Part shown: positions 32,674 to 43,017 of the stretch, piece after piece
How the letters are laid out: each line of letters begins with the position of its first letter
Position numbering within the stretch: the stretch's first letter is position 1
NCBI GenBank assembly: GCA_023426245.1
Contig: JAFABB010000030.1
Span: 259,108-323,107 of the forward strand
Source: Bacillota bacterium
GTDB taxonomy: Bacteria; Bacillota; UBA4882; UBA8346
Length of the DNA stretch: 64,000 nucleotides
Reading direction: 5' to 3'
Translations under genes and position numbers: made by a program
The notes under the pieces: model-generated
What the model saw: the letters and a program-made list of their open reading frames with translations, nothing else
Database searches by the model: none
What the model was told of the DNA's origin: nothing

Positions 32674-33342
32674 TTAAATCTTCTTGGCACCACCTGCTTC
32701 GTTGCCTTTGGTTTGGCTTGCTTTTGGTGCTTTACTGCTAAAGCCCCTTTTCTTCAAAAACCAAATAACCAAAACAATACCGATGCCCCCCATAATAACC
32801 CATGCAATGAAGGAATATACATCCAGGTATTTATTCATGTTTTCCCAACCAGCTCCGGCGAAGGCACCGAGATACACTAAAACCACATTCCAAATAGCAG
32901 TGCCGAGGATCGTATATAGAAGGAATTTGCCTTTACGCATATGTGCCATTCCCGCCGGAATCGAGATCAGGCTGCGGACGAGGGGAATGAACCGACAGAA
33001 GAAAATGGTGAAAGTTCCGTGCCGGATGAACCAGCTTTCCGCCCGTTTTACATCCCCCTTTTTCAGTCCAAAAATATGTCCCCATTTATTAATGATCCAT
33101 AATAATTTTTTCGCAGGCAACAGCCACCCAACACCATAAAGAATAACTGCGCCTGCCACGGATCCTAGGGTAGCAAACAAAGTTACCATCCAGATATTCA
33201 TATGGGTATAAGTAGTCATAAAGCCACCGAAAATCAGAATCAATTCGGACGGGATCGGGGGAAATATATTTTCGATCGTGATTAACACTGCAATGCCGAA
33301 ATAGCCAAACTGATTCATGATGCTGATAATCCATTCCTGCAA
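32674..33342 (-). CDS. DedA-family membrane protein
   Basis: A 222-residue polytopic protein with the VTT/SNARE-associated domain: ENIFPPIPSELILIFGGF near residue 25-42, GSVAGAVILYGVGWLLP, and FCRFIPLVRSLISIPAGMAH near 118-137, plus a basic C-terminal tail. DedA proteins recycle lipid carriers such as undecaprenyl phosphate across the membrane. It begins 3 nt after the PAP2 gene, a fitting partner in lipid-carrier recycling. Confidence 0.92.
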   Translation of the reverse strand: MQEWIISIMNQFGYFGIAVLITIENIFPPIPSELILIFGGFMTTYTHMNIWMVTLFATLGSVAGAVILYGVGWLLPAKKLLWIINKWGHIFGLKKGDVKRAESWFIRHGTFTIFFCRFIPLVRSLISIPAGMAHMRKGKFLLYTILGTAIWNVVLVYLGAFAGAGWENMNKYLDVYSFIAWVIMGGIGIVLVIWFLKKRGFSSKAPKASQTKGNEAGGAKKI

Positions 33343-33345
33343 TTT

Positions 33346-33993
33346 CTAATTCCCTTCTTTTGCAAATAAATTTAATTTTATATTTTTAGTTGATTGTCTA
33401 TCGTCCCATAGGAGATAGACCAACATTGATATGGCAAAACCGAATAACCAGCCTCCCAAAACATCGCCCGCATAATGCACGCCCAAATAAATCCTGCTAT
33501 ATCCAATCAGAACTGTAAGCACAGCCCAAATTATAGAAAGAACTACCTTGATGGAAATACTTTTAAAATACCTGCAACTAAGCAAGATCAGCATGACATA
33601 GAGGGACCCATTGATCATTGCGTGACCGCTGGGAAAACTGTATCCCGTTTCATTGATCAGCCGCAAAATATCCGGACGGGTTCTGGCAAAGACATGTTTC
33701 AGTACAATATTGAGTATAGCGGATGAAAAGACTGCTATAGCAACAGGCAGCGCAATCGTTTTTTTAAATTTGGGGACAATGAATAGTGCCAAACAAAAGA
33801 TAATTACCACAATGGAATCACCTACGTGTGTGATCGCTTTCATTACCGAGGTTACAATGGGTGACATAGCCTCAACCGCTTCACCATAGGTCCATACCTC
33901 AAATGGGGCGGCAATCTTGGCCTGAACGCATATAGCCAACAGGGTAAATAGAATAACCGGTACTGCTACAAACCATATTTTTTGTTTATTCAT
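33346..33993 (-). CDS. PAP2-family membrane phosphatase
   Basis: A 215-residue, six-span protein with the three acid-phosphatase motifs: KHVFARTRPD near 115-124, SFPSGHAMINGS near 135-146, and GYSRIYLGVHYAGDVLGGW near 168-186. It probably dephosphorylates a lipid pyrophosphate such as undecaprenyl diphosphate at the outer membrane face. It is embedded between the zinc-ribbon protein and DedA genes with gaps of 2-3 nt, a clear operon. Confidence 0.92.
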   Translation of the reverse strand: MNKQKIWFVAVPVILFTLLAICVQAKIAAPFEVWTYGEAVEAMSPIVTSVMKAITHVGDSIVVIIFCLALFIVPKFKKTIALPVAIAVFSSAILNIVLKHVFARTRPDILRLINETGYSFPSGHAMINGSLYVMLILLSCRYFKSISIKVVLSIIWAVLTVLIGYSRIYLGVHYAGDVLGGWLFGFAISMLVYLLWDDRQSTKNIKLNLFAKEGN

Positions 33994-33995
33994 CT

Positions 33996-34946
33996 TTATA
34001 CAACCTCTTTTCCATCCCGCTCCAGTTTATCGCCACAGGTTTTGCAAAAGGAATCCCTATTGCCTACTAATCCTCCACAAGCTTTACAACTTTTGTTGAT
34101 CCGAGTGCCGCAGAAAGTGCAATATACATTTGATTTATTTTGCAGCGCACCGCATTTATAACAGGTTTGGTGTCCCTGCCGGTATATGAGAAAAACAAAC
34201 AGTCCGGCCAAATTAGTAAATAGAGTGATGATTCCCCACATGGCCGCATTAAGTTTTGATCTCAGGGCCTGTGCATAAACCCAAAGGGCCAGCAAAACCC
34301 AATAGAGCATGAAAAACAACACGGCGAAAGCCGCCACAACTTTTAAATAGAATTTGCCATTGACAACGGGTTGGACATTGCTGATAAAATAGATTTTATA
34401 CCCGCTCGCTCTGTCAGTAATATAGGAAAGCAAATACAGCTTTTTGGCATCAAAGTTGTTTTCATAGAAATAACGGTCTTCATATTCATGTTCCACTTCA
34501 TTCTCTACACCAAGCATAGTCATTGGCAAAGTAAGATTGCCGCCTTTCATCAGCCGGAAATACACATCCGGGTTTTCCCGGTCTGTGAGAAAATGGCTTC
34601 TCCTGCCGGAGTTTGTGGTAAGCTCTAAAATACCTTTTTTTGATAAATCCGAGTTCTTTGCACTGAACAGGATTTGGTTTTGACCGTTTAAAATGAGAAT
34701 ATCGACCATATCCGACAACTTATTTGCCAGATTGTTTAATTCCGGTTTCAGGTTTTCAATCCCGTTTTTGTTATCCTCTGCTTTTTCACTTATCCGGTGA
34801 TATTCAAAAACAAAAACGAGCTTATCCCAAAACTTAAAGGCTAAAAATCCGGCCGAAAAAATTCCAGCCAGAATCGAAACAATCAGGTAGATGGTGATTG
34901 CCTTCTTAAAATTGAACTGGCCGACAAAAGTATCAAAACGATTCAT
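33996..34946 (-). CDS. membrane protein with double zinc ribbon
   Basis: A 316-residue protein. One membrane helix lies near residues 15-37, then an extracytoplasmic region of about 160 residues. Two further helices are near 198-215 and 232-252, followed by a cytoplasmic double zinc ribbon (CYKCG, CTFCG, CKACG, CKTCG) to residue about 305. This resembles a membrane sensor or scaffold with a zinc-ribbon reader. It is first in the operon with PAP2 and DedA. A decayed sister copy lies at 31080-31471. Confidence 0.82.
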   Translation of the reverse strand: MNRFDTFVGQFNFKKAITIYLIVSILAGIFSAGFLAFKFWDKLVFVFEYHRISEKAEDNKNGIENLKPELNNLANKLSDMVDILILNGQNQILFSAKNSDLSKKGILELTTNSGRRSHFLTDRENPDVYFRLMKGGNLTLPMTMLGVENEVEHEYEDRYFYENNFDAKKLYLLSYITDRASGYKIYFISNVQPVVNGKFYLKVVAAFAVLFFMLYWVLLALWVYAQALRSKLNAAMWGIITLFTNLAGLFVFLIYRQGHQTCYKCGALQNKSNVYCTFCGTRINKSCKACGGLVGNRDSFCKTCGDKLERDGKEVV

Positions 34947-35079
34947 AATTCCAACCCTCCCAATTTATTGCCAAATAAAGCGGTAATAAAAAACAAAAAT
35001 AACTGGCAAGGAAATCTCCTTAGCCCCACCACCTTTTTGACTTCCATCCGATTACACGCAAGTGCCTAAAAAAGGTTGC
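34947..35079 (-). pseudogene. relics of the sigma/membrane-protein genes with conserved ECF promoter
   Basis: Directly upstream of the zinc-ribbon gene, the DNA still resembles the 3' end of the small membrane protein gene (GGGAGGGTTGGAATTATG versus GGGAGGTTTGGAATAATG). Further up it resembles the sigma gene's leader, but nearly the whole sigma gene is missing. The boxes GCAACC and CGTGTAA (35,052-35,079) with 15-nt spacing are intact and should drive the zinc-ribbon-PAP2-DedA operon. Confidence 0.65.
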
Positions 35080-35344
35080 TGTAAATTTTTCATCTTTCGG
35101 ATTTAACTCCGAGCCTAGTCTGAAATGCAAAGGGATATCTATCACGATATGAATAAGGCACTTCATGTTAAAGCAAATACCGGGGAAGCTTTACCGCTTA
35201 GGCCTTAAACATCAATCCGCTTTTAACTCCAAGAGGAAATACAGACAGCAGCAATAAGCTCAATATTGACGCGCCTTTTAAATGAGAACGTCAAAAAAAT
35301 TTGACGGCCAATAGGACCGTCAATTCAATATTTTTTAATGGTCA

Positions 35345-35497
35345 GGGCGACAGAATTTAAACCTATCACCGTACAATATTTTCTAATAATTTTTGATGAT
35401 TTTGTTGAAAAAGGCTTGTTAAAATTGATACGAAATATTTTCTAATGGAATTAAAACGACAAAAATCGAGAATATAACAATGGAACGTCAGAATAAA
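35345..35497. repeat. dispersed 153-bp repeat (copy 1)
   Basis: The stretch from GGGCGACAGAATTTAAACCT to ATGGAACGTCAGAATAAA is repeated almost identically at 50,508-50,661. Inside, AATATTTTCTAAT occurs twice in the same direction. It has no coding capacity and no clear terminal inverted repeats. Confidence 0.8.
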
Positions 35498-35740
35498 TTG
35501 GTTCAATTACAAGGAACTTTGTGATCTCGTAGCCAATTTTTTCCTTACCATTTAAAAAAAGTGTTGTCTAAAATAAAAGATTTAAGGCTCATTTATTAAA
35601 AAACCAATTGATATTTTGGCGATTTAACTTTACGATATTGGTATAAATAAATTATTGACCAGATATTCCTTTGAATTACTCTTCCAATTTCTTCAGCTAA
35701 TCCAGCAGACCCAGCATAAAATAGCTGCGCTAAGGTGATA

Positions 35741-35923
35741 ATGATTTTTATTCACACGGTCGACCGGGGAAAGCATGATGAAATTGTGAAGGCTATGGAC
35801 CAAATAAACGCCCGAGATACTGTAAAACTTATAGTATAGACTTCTAAGGAAAATTTACGGCTAAAAAGGCGCTCTCCTTGTTATATGACTCAGTGGGAAG
35901 ATATCTTGACCATTAAGATTTAA
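35741..35923 (+). pseudogene. UmuC-like DNA polymerase, C-terminal remnant
   Basis: The frame reads HDEIVKAMDQINARDTVKLI, a stop, then LRLKRRSPCYMTQWEDILTI. This is recognisably the end of Y-family polymerase UmuC (the DxIN..GKxTVRL and SPxYTTxWxxLL parts). Nothing upstream encodes the catalytic domain. The rest of 35,100-36,468 holds no gene I can support. Confidence 0.6.
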
Positions 35924-36468
35924 GATAGCGATTCGACGCTTCAGTGAGACAGCCAAAGTCTGGCCAATCGACATCAATTAAAATTGGATTTAGAATGAAT
36001 TACAGCCAAACTCACTACGTCAATCACCAGATGAAATTTATATGTCCTTAAATATTGGGTTATCATAAAGATTGAGAAAAAGCGTAATATTGAGGTTTGA
36101 GGATATGGCATATCCAAAAAAGTTTTTTACAAGGCACATTCTTTAGGGTACTCTTTAAAGAAGAACAACCAAACACCCGCCATCTCCGATCAGATATTTT
36201 GGAATTAATGAATTGGTTCCGTTCCCTTTTCCTGAAGAATAGAAAGGACGTTATTCTTGAAATGCCAAATGGTTCCTCTAACGGAATATGAACCGTCCTT
36301 TGATCGCCATTGACTCCAAAAGGTACATACATGAATCACCGTAAAATGTATGTCGACTATATGGAGCGTTATTATTGCAATATACTTAAGATAATAATCC
36401 GGACTCGCTTTGGCCCTCAAGATCATCTTTGAAGGAAAACGGAAAATGTCCCACCCTCTCGTCATAAG

Positions 36469-38184
36469 TTATAATTTAAACCGTTGCACAAATCCTTTCA
36501 ATTCTGCAGCCATATCCGTCAACACTGAGGCTGAACCTAAAATCTCTTCCAAACTGGCGGTCTGTTCTTGAGCCGACGCCGCAACTTCCTGGCTTCCCGC
36601 TGAAGATTGCTCGGCGATGGCCGCAATACTCTCGCTCATCGCCACCACCTTATTTAATTCACCGACCATTCCCTGAATCTCCCGGGCGATATCTTTCATG
36701 CCATGTTCCGCTTCTTTACTCGCATCAACAATTTTTTCGAAAATGATTTGAGTGTCCTGGGCAATAGCAGTTCCTAACTTTACCGTTTCCACTCCGGTTA
36801 CCATTCTGTCGGCAACCCGCAAAGATTCATTCTGAATTTCCTCTAAAAGCTTGGTGATATCCTGGGCTCCCCGGGCGGAACCATCGGCAAGCTTGCGGAC
36901 TTCATCAGCCACAACCGCAAAACCCTTGCCATACTCACCGGCCCTAGCGGCTTCGATGGCCGCATTGAGTGATAACAAATTGGTCTGTTCCGATATTTGG
37001 GTGATGGCGCCCAAGATCTCCCCGATCTCTTCGGAACGACGTTTTAAAACTTCTGTAATTTCTTGAGTCGCGCTGATCTCTTTTTCCGTTACATTAATTT
37101 GATTAATTAAATCTCTAACTTTATCATTTCCTTTTACTGCGACTTCTACCGCATTCTCGGCAATGGCTAAAACCTTTAAGGTTCCCTCCGACAATTCACG
37201 GTTGACTTCCAACAAGTTGGTGATGACTTGCACTGTCTTTTGGGATTCCTCCGATTGCTGGGCGGCGCCTTTGGAAACTTCCTGAATGGTGAGGGCTATC
37301 TGTTCGCTGGCTTGAGCGCTTTGCTCCGCGCTCTTTTTTAAAAAGTCGGAGGATTGAGCCACCTGTCCGCTGCTATCACTGATTTTTCCAATCAACTCCC
37401 GCAAATTCTCCTGCATCTTATTGAAAGATTGCGCCAAGGAACTGATTTCATCATTGGAGGAAACCACTACGTTTTCTGCTTGTAAGTCGCCATTGGCGAT
37501 GTTTTTCGATAAGGCGGCCATTTTGGAAATGGTTCCCGCTATCCGTCCCGAAAAAATGATGGCGCCCACTACGCTCAGCACACCAACCACAAAGATCATG
37601 ATTAGGCAAAAAATCCCCAACAAATTAATTCGCCGATCTTCAACAGCTTTGACTTCGTTATAATGATTCAATTCCAGCGCGATGACCTGTTGAACGGAAT
37701 CTTTAATAAAGCTGGCAATTCGTTTTACCCCATTACTTTTATCAAAAAAAGTGTCCGTTTCCATTGTTTTGCTGTCGCTCATATAATTCAGGATATCGAT
37801 AACGTCATCATGATAAGTCTCACATAAACTTGCCAATCCCGATGCTTCACTCATTCCTTCCTCATCCTGAATCCGTTTTTGTAATTGAACGACATCTTTT
37901 TTAATCAAGTCTAACTTATGTAGGACTTGTTGCCGATCACTATCTCTATTATACATATAATAATTTGAAATGTCGGCCGGAATCCCTGTTGTCGGTTGGA
38001 TAATTCGGTTGGCCGTAATCGTGGTTTCGATCATCAAATTTAATTTTCCGATGGAATTCCGTAAAGAAAAAAACGAAATCAGACTGACTCCGCCCATGAG
38101 GATCAAAATGACCGCAAACCCCGTAATTAATTTATACTTCAACGGGATTATTAAGGTTCTTAGCCTTATCCAAATATTCTTCAT
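36469..38184 (-). CDS. methyl-accepting chemotaxis protein
   Basis: A 571-residue receptor. TM1 lies near residues 15-37, a four-helix-bundle-like extracellular region about 40-200, TM2 about 205-228 and HAMP about 230-285. The cytoplasmic coiled coil with the highly conserved hairpin tip [20 protein letters not shown] and [13 protein letters not shown] follows. The ATG at 38,182-38,184 has AAAGGATG about 8 nt upstream; a longer frame exists without a site. It signals to CheA/CheW encoded elsewhere; the ligand is unknown. Confidence 0.92.
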   Translation of the reverse strand: MKNIWIRLRTLIIPLKYKLITGFAVILILMGGVSLISFFSLRNSIGKLNLMIETTITANRIIQPTTGIPADISNYYMYNRDSDRQQVLHKLDLIKKDVVQLQKRIQDEEGMSEASGLASLCETYHDDVIDILNYMSDSKTMETDTFFDKSNGVKRIASFIKDSVQQVIALELNHYNEVKAVEDRRINLLGIFCLIMIFVVGVLSVVGAIIFSGRIAGTISKMAALSKNIANGDLQAENVVVSSNDEISSLAQSFNKMQENLRELIGKISDSSGQVAQSSDFLKKSAEQSAQASEQIALTIQEVSKGAAQQSEESQKTVQVITNLLEVNRELSEGTLKVLAIAENAVEVAVKGNDKVRDLINQINVTEKEISATQEITEVLKRRSEEIGEILGAITQISEQTNLLSLNAAIEAARAGEYGKGFAVVADEVRKLADGSARGAQDITKLLEEIQNESLRVADRMVTGVETVKLGTAIAQDTQIIFEKIVDASKEAEHGMKDIAREIQGMVGELNKVVAMSESIAAIAEQSSAGSQEVAASAQEQTASLEEILGSASVLTDMAAELKGFVQRFKL

Positions 38185-38362
38185 GAGGCTCATCCTTTCA
38201 AAAATTCCCTTGTTCAATCTATCAGCTATTAACAAAGACTTTGCCAAGGTTAAAGAAATTTGTTGGAAGGCCGAATCCAGCACAATGTTCCATATTTCTT
38301 TTAATGTGAATTTCGCCAACAATGAAATCTTATATGATCTATCAAGAATGACGTTTCAATGT

Positions 38363-39535
38363 TCATAAAGTATGGTGAATTAATTTGAAAATCATCTTCC
38401 TGAAAAACTGCCATTCTTTTAATTCTTTAAGATTGCCATTGGGAAAAGTCTGATTTAATAAACCATAACCTAAAGTAAAGGTGCCGGTGTTTTCATCCGG
38501 CGTCAAAATATGAAAATCACTACTATAACTAAACGCCAAGAATTCTCTACCTCTAGGCAACAATTCTTCCCGGATACTCTGCCAAATTCCGAGCCATTCC
38601 TTTGCTTCAGTTTCCCCATCTCTGGGATTCCGGACTTCAATACCGTCCAATATGGAATCACATGCTAAATTCATAGAAAAATCTTTGATCTCAGCAAGGG
38701 TCATACCTGCATTGTTCCTCATCTCGACAGGATGAGCTAAAACAGCGAGGACAAGAAAATCCTGGTGTTTCAAAGCTTTAATCATCGATAATGTTTCTTC
38801 GCTCTTATTGATTGTTGTCTGTTTCTTAAGCCTCTGCAAAATCGGGGTTAGAAATTTTGTTGTTACGTTACGGGGATTAAATACCTTATACCGTTCTCTC
38901 TCGGCTGCCGAAAGCCGCTCCAGAAACAAAACACTTAAGGTCCCTGGATAATAAGGTGTTACACCCGAATACCATTTGGCCAATTCTTCTTCAGTAATGA
39001 AATCTGTTTTTCCCAATTGCCGGAGTAGCTTATTCAAATCGTTCATTGCCTGGATAGCTATAGAGTGGAGAGTTTCCTGCCGTCTCTCTAAAGTCCGGTG
39101 GAAGAAGTCGGCAGCGGGACTATCGAGAAACTTTAAAAAAGGCCCGGTTTCAGGGAAATAAACCAGAATTTCACAGCCGGGTAAAGCTGTCTCCAATTCG
39201 ATTCCACCCCATGCTTCCAAACCAATTTGCTGACCCGCGGCAATGAATTCTTTTACACCCGAGACACTATTATGATCAACCAGAGCCGCCGCTTGTAGCC
39301 CAATGAGCCGAGCCATCCATGCTACTTGGCGAGGAAACAACTGTCCATCCGAATAGTTTGAATGCAGATGTAAATCTGCGGAAAGAGGAGGGTGGATGGA
39401 TTGTGCCAGTACTTCAGCCGTATATCCCAACCCATCCAATTTTTGTTCTAAATCAGCTAGACTATTGGATTGAAATCGAATCTGATCGCATTTTGTAAAA
39501 AAGTCTTTGAGAAATTCTAAATCCGAATTATCCAT
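38363..39535 (-). CDS. PHP-domain metal-dependent phosphoesterase
   Basis: A 390-residue protein with PHP motifs DLHLHSNYSDG near residue 53, LVDHNSVSG near 87, ELET near 113, AHPVEM near 260 and SYSSDFH near 345. It likely hydrolyses a small phosphate ester such as a cyclic phosphate or sugar phosphate. GGAGGG lies 4 nt before the ATG. It follows the FGGY kinase gene by 52 nt and so is probably the last gene of cluster A. Confidence 0.85.
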   Translation of the reverse strand: MDNSDLEFLKDFFTKCDQIRFQSNSLADLEQKLDGLGYTAEVLAQSIHPPLSADLHLHSNYSDGQLFPRQVAWMARLIGLQAAALVDHNSVSGVKEFIAAGQQIGLEAWGGIELETALPGCEILVYFPETGPFLKFLDSPAADFFHRTLERRQETLHSIAIQAMNDLNKLLRQLGKTDFITEEELAKWYSGVTPYYPGTLSVLFLERLSAAERERYKVFNPRNVTTKFLTPILQRLKKQTTINKSEETLSMIKALKHQDFLVLAVLAHPVEMRNNAGMTLAEIKDFSMNLACDSILDGIEVRNPRDGETEAKEWLGIWQSIREELLPRGREFLAFSYSSDFHILTPDENTGTFTLGYGLLNQTFPNGNLKELKEWQFFRKMIFKLIHHTL

Positions 39536-39587
39536 TTACCCTCCATAAAATTGCTATTCGGGCATGATAATATTAACTAGAGGATGG

Positions 39588-41075
39588 TTAATTGCGGGTT
39601 AGAGCTCTAGTCACTGCAACTTTCCATTCATTGTATAACTTTTCCCTGGCATCGCTCTCCATTTTAGGAGTAAAAACTCGATCCGACCTCCAAGTAGCGG
39701 CAATTTTTTCTACATTTTCCCATATTCCCACTTCCAGTCCCGCTAAATAAGTTGCCCCCAAAGCGGATACCTCTCTCACATGGGGTCTGGATACTTCGGC
39801 GTTTAACACATCAGCTTGAAACTGCATTAGAAACTCATTCGCAGCAGCCCCGCCATCGGCTCTGAGTGAAATCAACGGTATTCCACTACCCTCTTTCATT
39901 AATTCTAAAACATCCCGAACCTGGTATGCGATAGACTCCAAACCGGCCCGAATCAGATGTTCCTTTTTAGTCCCTCGGGTAAGTCCGGTAATTAACCCCT
40001 TAGCATCCATATCCCAATAAGGAGCACATAATCCCACAAAAGCAGGAACTAAATAAACTCCTTCATTGCCCGTCAAAGATGAGGCAATCTCGCCACTTTT
40101 AACTACATTATCAATAATCCCAAGTCCATCCCTAAGCCATTGCATGGTGGCTCCTGTTACATTGATAATACCTTCTATTGCATATCCAACATTTCCCTTA
40201 AGCCCCCAAGCTAAAGTAGCAACTAAGCCTGTTGAAGGGGTAACCGGTTTTTCCCCGGCATACATCATCATTGAAGTCCCGGTACCATAGGTAGCTTTGG
40301 CCATTCCCGGATGAAAGCAAGCTTCTCCGAACAAAGCTCCCTGAGAATCTCCGATAACACCGGTAATTGGTATCCCGGACGGCAACTTTCCAAGTTGAAC
40401 CGTAGTACCAAATTTACCCGAAGATGGCCGTACATCAGCTAACATCGCCTCGGGAATATCTAATTCTTTGAGTATTTCCCGATCCCAACATAGGTCATAA
40501 ATATTATACAAAAGAGTTCTGGAGGCATTGGAATAATCGGTTGCAAAAACTTTACCACCGGTCAGATTCCATAACAGCCAGGTATCAATCGTTCCGAAGC
40601 ATATTTCGCCTTTTTGAGCTCTATTTCGCAGGCCGGAGACATGATCCAGCAACCATTTGACTTTGGTTCCGGAAAAATAAGGATCAATCATCAATCCGGT
40701 TTTCCGGCGAAACATTTCTTCCTGCCCCGAAACTTTTAACTCCTTGCAGATCTCGACACTACGGCGACATTGCCAAACAACTGCGGGAGCTAAAGGCGAT
40801 CCATCCTTTCGATCCCAAACTGCCGCAGTTTCACGTTGATTAGTTATGGCAATCGCTTTAACATTACAGGCATCAATTTTAGAGAGTACCTCCCCGATTA
40901 AATCTACAACACTGCTCCATATTTCTTTTAAATCATGTTCTACCCAACCGGGTTGAGGGTAATATTGCGTAATTTCCCGATACGCCTGAGCACAAATTTG
41001 AGCATCTTTATTAAAAAGTAATACCTTTGTTCCAGTCGTTCCCTGGTCAATCGCCAAGATTAAATCCTGATTCAT
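39588..41075 (-). CDS. FGGY-family carbohydrate kinase (glycerol-kinase-like)
   Basis: A 495-residue FGGY kinase. The phosphate-1 loop is LAIDQGTTGTKVLLF. The GlpK-like ITNQRETAAVWD is near residue 80, DPYFSGTK near 133, GDSQGALFGEACF near 243 and GTGTSMM near 262. The C-terminal region has RADGGAAANEFLMQFQAD. The overall pattern is glycerol-kinase-like, but GDSQ replaces GDQQ, so the substrate may be another polyol or ketose. The neighbouring dehydrogenase and split transketolase favour a C4-C5 ketose. The ATG at 41,073-41,075 has GGGAGG upstream. Confidence 0.9.
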   Translation of the reverse strand: MNQDLILAIDQGTTGTKVLLFNKDAQICAQAYREITQYYPQPGWVEHDLKEIWSSVVDLIGEVLSKIDACNVKAIAITNQRETAAVWDRKDGSPLAPAVVWQCRRSVEICKELKVSGQEEMFRRKTGLMIDPYFSGTKVKWLLDHVSGLRNRAQKGEICFGTIDTWLLWNLTGGKVFATDYSNASRTLLYNIYDLCWDREILKELDIPEAMLADVRPSSGKFGTTVQLGKLPSGIPITGVIGDSQGALFGEACFHPGMAKATYGTGTSMMMYAGEKPVTPSTGLVATLAWGLKGNVGYAIEGIINVTGATMQWLRDGLGIIDNVVKSGEIASSLTGNEGVYLVPAFVGLCAPYWDMDAKGLITGLTRGTKKEHLIRAGLESIAYQVRDVLELMKEGSGIPLISLRADGGAAANEFLMQFQADVLNAEVSRPHVREVSALGATYLAGLEVGIWENVEKIAATWRSDRVFTPKMESDAREKLYNEWKVAVTRALTRN

Positions 41076-41118
41076 TGAAAATTCCTCCCTCATTGTAACA
41101 ATAATGCAGGAAACAGGC

Positions 41119-42057
41119 TTAATTGATATGCAAAAGACTTTTAGTCTCTTTCACGATTCCCTCGGCAGTTAAATGATAATGCTGAAAGATTTCAGCCTGA
41201 GTCCCATTGATCACCGACTCATCGGGTATACCCAATATTTTCATGGGAATAGCATGCCTTTGCGCAAGTAGTTCGGCAATTGCCCCTCCCAATCCGCCAT
41301 AGATACTATGTTCCTCAACAGTGACCATCGCTTTTGTCTCTGCTGCCGCCTTCAATATCAGTTGTTCATCAAGTGGTTTGACAGTGTGAATTTCTATTAC
41401 CCGGGCGCTAATACCTTGATTTTGAAGCAAATATCCGGCATCCAGTGCCGCCCGTAGGACTTCGCCTGTAGCTATTATTGATACTTGATCCCCAGGTAAT
41501 AACGTGCACCCCTTACCAATTTCAGGTAAGAAATCCTTGTCATGAACGTCGGGAACCGCACCTCGGCCAATTCTCACATATACGGGACCTTCGTAATCAA
41601 CCAATGCATGAGTCAACTGTTCCATCTCAACATTATCTGATGGCAAAATCACTGTCAATCCAGGAATTGCTCTTGTAACAGCAATGTCTTGTAAAGAATG
41701 GTGGGTTGATCCCAAAGCCCCATAACTGACTCCACCACTTATCCCGATTAGTTTTACATTAGTATGAGAATAAGCGCCATCGACCTTAATTTGTTCAATA
41801 CTTCGCATGGAAAGAAAAGAAGCTGGAGAGCAAGCGAAAGGAATTTTTCCACTTTTGGCCAAACCTGCGGCAATGCTGACAAGATTTTGCTCTGCAATAC
41901 CGACTTCAACAAATTGATCGGGAAGCCTGTTGGCAAACTCATCTAAACTGGCTGATCCGCGGGAATCACTCGCTAAAGCTATAATTTGGGTGTTTTGTTG
42001 AGCTAAAGATAGTAATGTTTTGGTAAAAATCTGCCGATTGGGGTAGGTAGCAGACAT
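41119..42057 (-). CDS. transketolase, C-terminal subunit (split)
   Basis: 312 residues covering the pyrimidine-binding and C-terminal domains of transketolase. The Glu region FVEVGIAEQNLVSIAAGLA is near residue 48-66, YGALGSTHHSLQDIAVTRAI near 110-129, and MVTVEEHSIYGGLGGAI near 240. It needs the N-terminal subunit at 43018-43860 to form the thiamine-diphosphate site. It transfers two-carbon units between ketose and aldose phosphates. The ATG at 42,055-42,057 has GGAAGGGG upstream. Confidence 0.92.
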   Translation of the reverse strand: MSATYPNRQIFTKTLLSLAQQNTQIIALASDSRGSASLDEFANRLPDQFVEVGIAEQNLVSIAAGLAKSGKIPFACSPASFLSMRSIEQIKVDGAYSHTNVKLIGISGGVSYGALGSTHHSLQDIAVTRAIPGLTVILPSDNVEMEQLTHALVDYEGPVYVRIGRGAVPDVHDKDFLPEIGKGCTLLPGDQVSIIATGEVLRAALDAGYLLQNQGISARVIEIHTVKPLDEQLILKAAAETKAMVTVEEHSIYGGLGGAIAELLAQRHAIPMKILGIPDESVINGTQAEIFQHYHLTAEGIVKETKSLLHIN

Positions 42058-42154
42058 TGATATTTCCCCTTCCGTTATCAGTTTCAAGTTATTAACAAAC
42101 AAATTTCAATTTTTGCAATACGGAAGGTCTGAATGTTTTATTGATTGAGTTATA

Positions 42155-42922
42155 TTAATCAATCTCAATTAATTCAACTTTTTCATCGGCAAGTGCATGC
42201 CTAAGGCCTTCCGTTACTGGCGAATTCATGATAAGACGATTCATCATACTTAATGGTCCCACATAGGCAAGAGCAATCTTACCTAATTTAGTATTATCAG
42301 CAATTCCAATTACCTCTCGGGATGATGCAGCTTTTGCCAGTTTAAGCTGAATTTGATGAGGATCTCCATCGGATATGCCGTATGTCGGTACCAAAGCGTC
42401 AATACCCATAAAGTATTTGTGAGCCCGAATCTTTTGAAATGATTCCACCGTCTCATTACCGTATGCTACATAATTTTGGTGGCCACATACTCCTCCAATC
42501 AAAAGGGTTGTAATATTGGCATATGGAGTTAATTCCATTGCAACTTTGATACCATTTGTTACCACAGTGATATTAATATCATCCTTGAGTGCTTTTGCTA
42601 ATTCCAAACAAGTTGAACCTTCATCTAAAATAATGATTTCACCATCATTAATAAGAGTTGCGGCCTTTGCGCCAATTCTCGCTTTTACATCTTGATTCAA
42701 TGTTTCTTTGGTTGTCAATGATTTATGCAGAAACGGTTCTCCTTGTAAAATGGCACCCCCATGCGTGCGAATAATAATTCCTTCTTCTTTCTCTAGAGCT
42801 TCCAAATCGCGACGAATGGTGATCGGGACCACTTTTAGCAACTCACTTAATTCATTTACAGTAACGGACCCCTTTTTAGTCAAAATTTGGACAATTTGCT
42901 GTCTTCGTTCTTCCGCTAACAT
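42155..42922 (-). CDS. DeoR-family regulator of cluster A
   Basis: A 255-residue regulator with the N-terminal winged helix (RRQQIVQILTKKGSVTVNEL, SELLKVVPITIRRDLEALE) and a DeoR sensor domain (ILDEGSTCLELAKAL, MGIDALVPTYGISD, GIADNTKLGKIA). It lies between the two transketolase subunit genes. GAGGTGG precedes the ATG. Likely binding sites are the GTTCGTTT repeats upstream of the dehydrogenase gene (49,756-49,993). The effector is probably a phosphorylated pathway intermediate. Confidence 0.9.
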   Translation of the reverse strand: MLAEERRQQIVQILTKKGSVTVNELSELLKVVPITIRRDLEALEKEEGIIIRTHGGAILQGEPFLHKSLTTKETLNQDVKARIGAKAATLINDGEIIILDEGSTCLELAKALKDDINITVVTNGIKVAMELTPYANITTLLIGGVCGHQNYVAYGNETVESFQKIRAHKYFMGIDALVPTYGISDGDPHQIQLKLAKAASSREVIGIADNTKLGKIALAYVGPLSMMNRLIMNSPVTEGLRHALADEKVELIEID

Positions 42923-43017
42923 GATTCCACCTCAAATGTCTTTTTTCTTATAGTTTACCATAGTCACAAATTTCTAAAAAGCTCCTTTAGCGGAAGAATT
43001 TCCCGTTGATGAAAGTC

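Noticed and set aside
36063..36465. Overlapping frames in the spacer before the chemotaxis receptor
   Set aside because: No ribosome sites, no recognisable motifs, and mutually overlapping on both strands; better seen as degenerate spacer.
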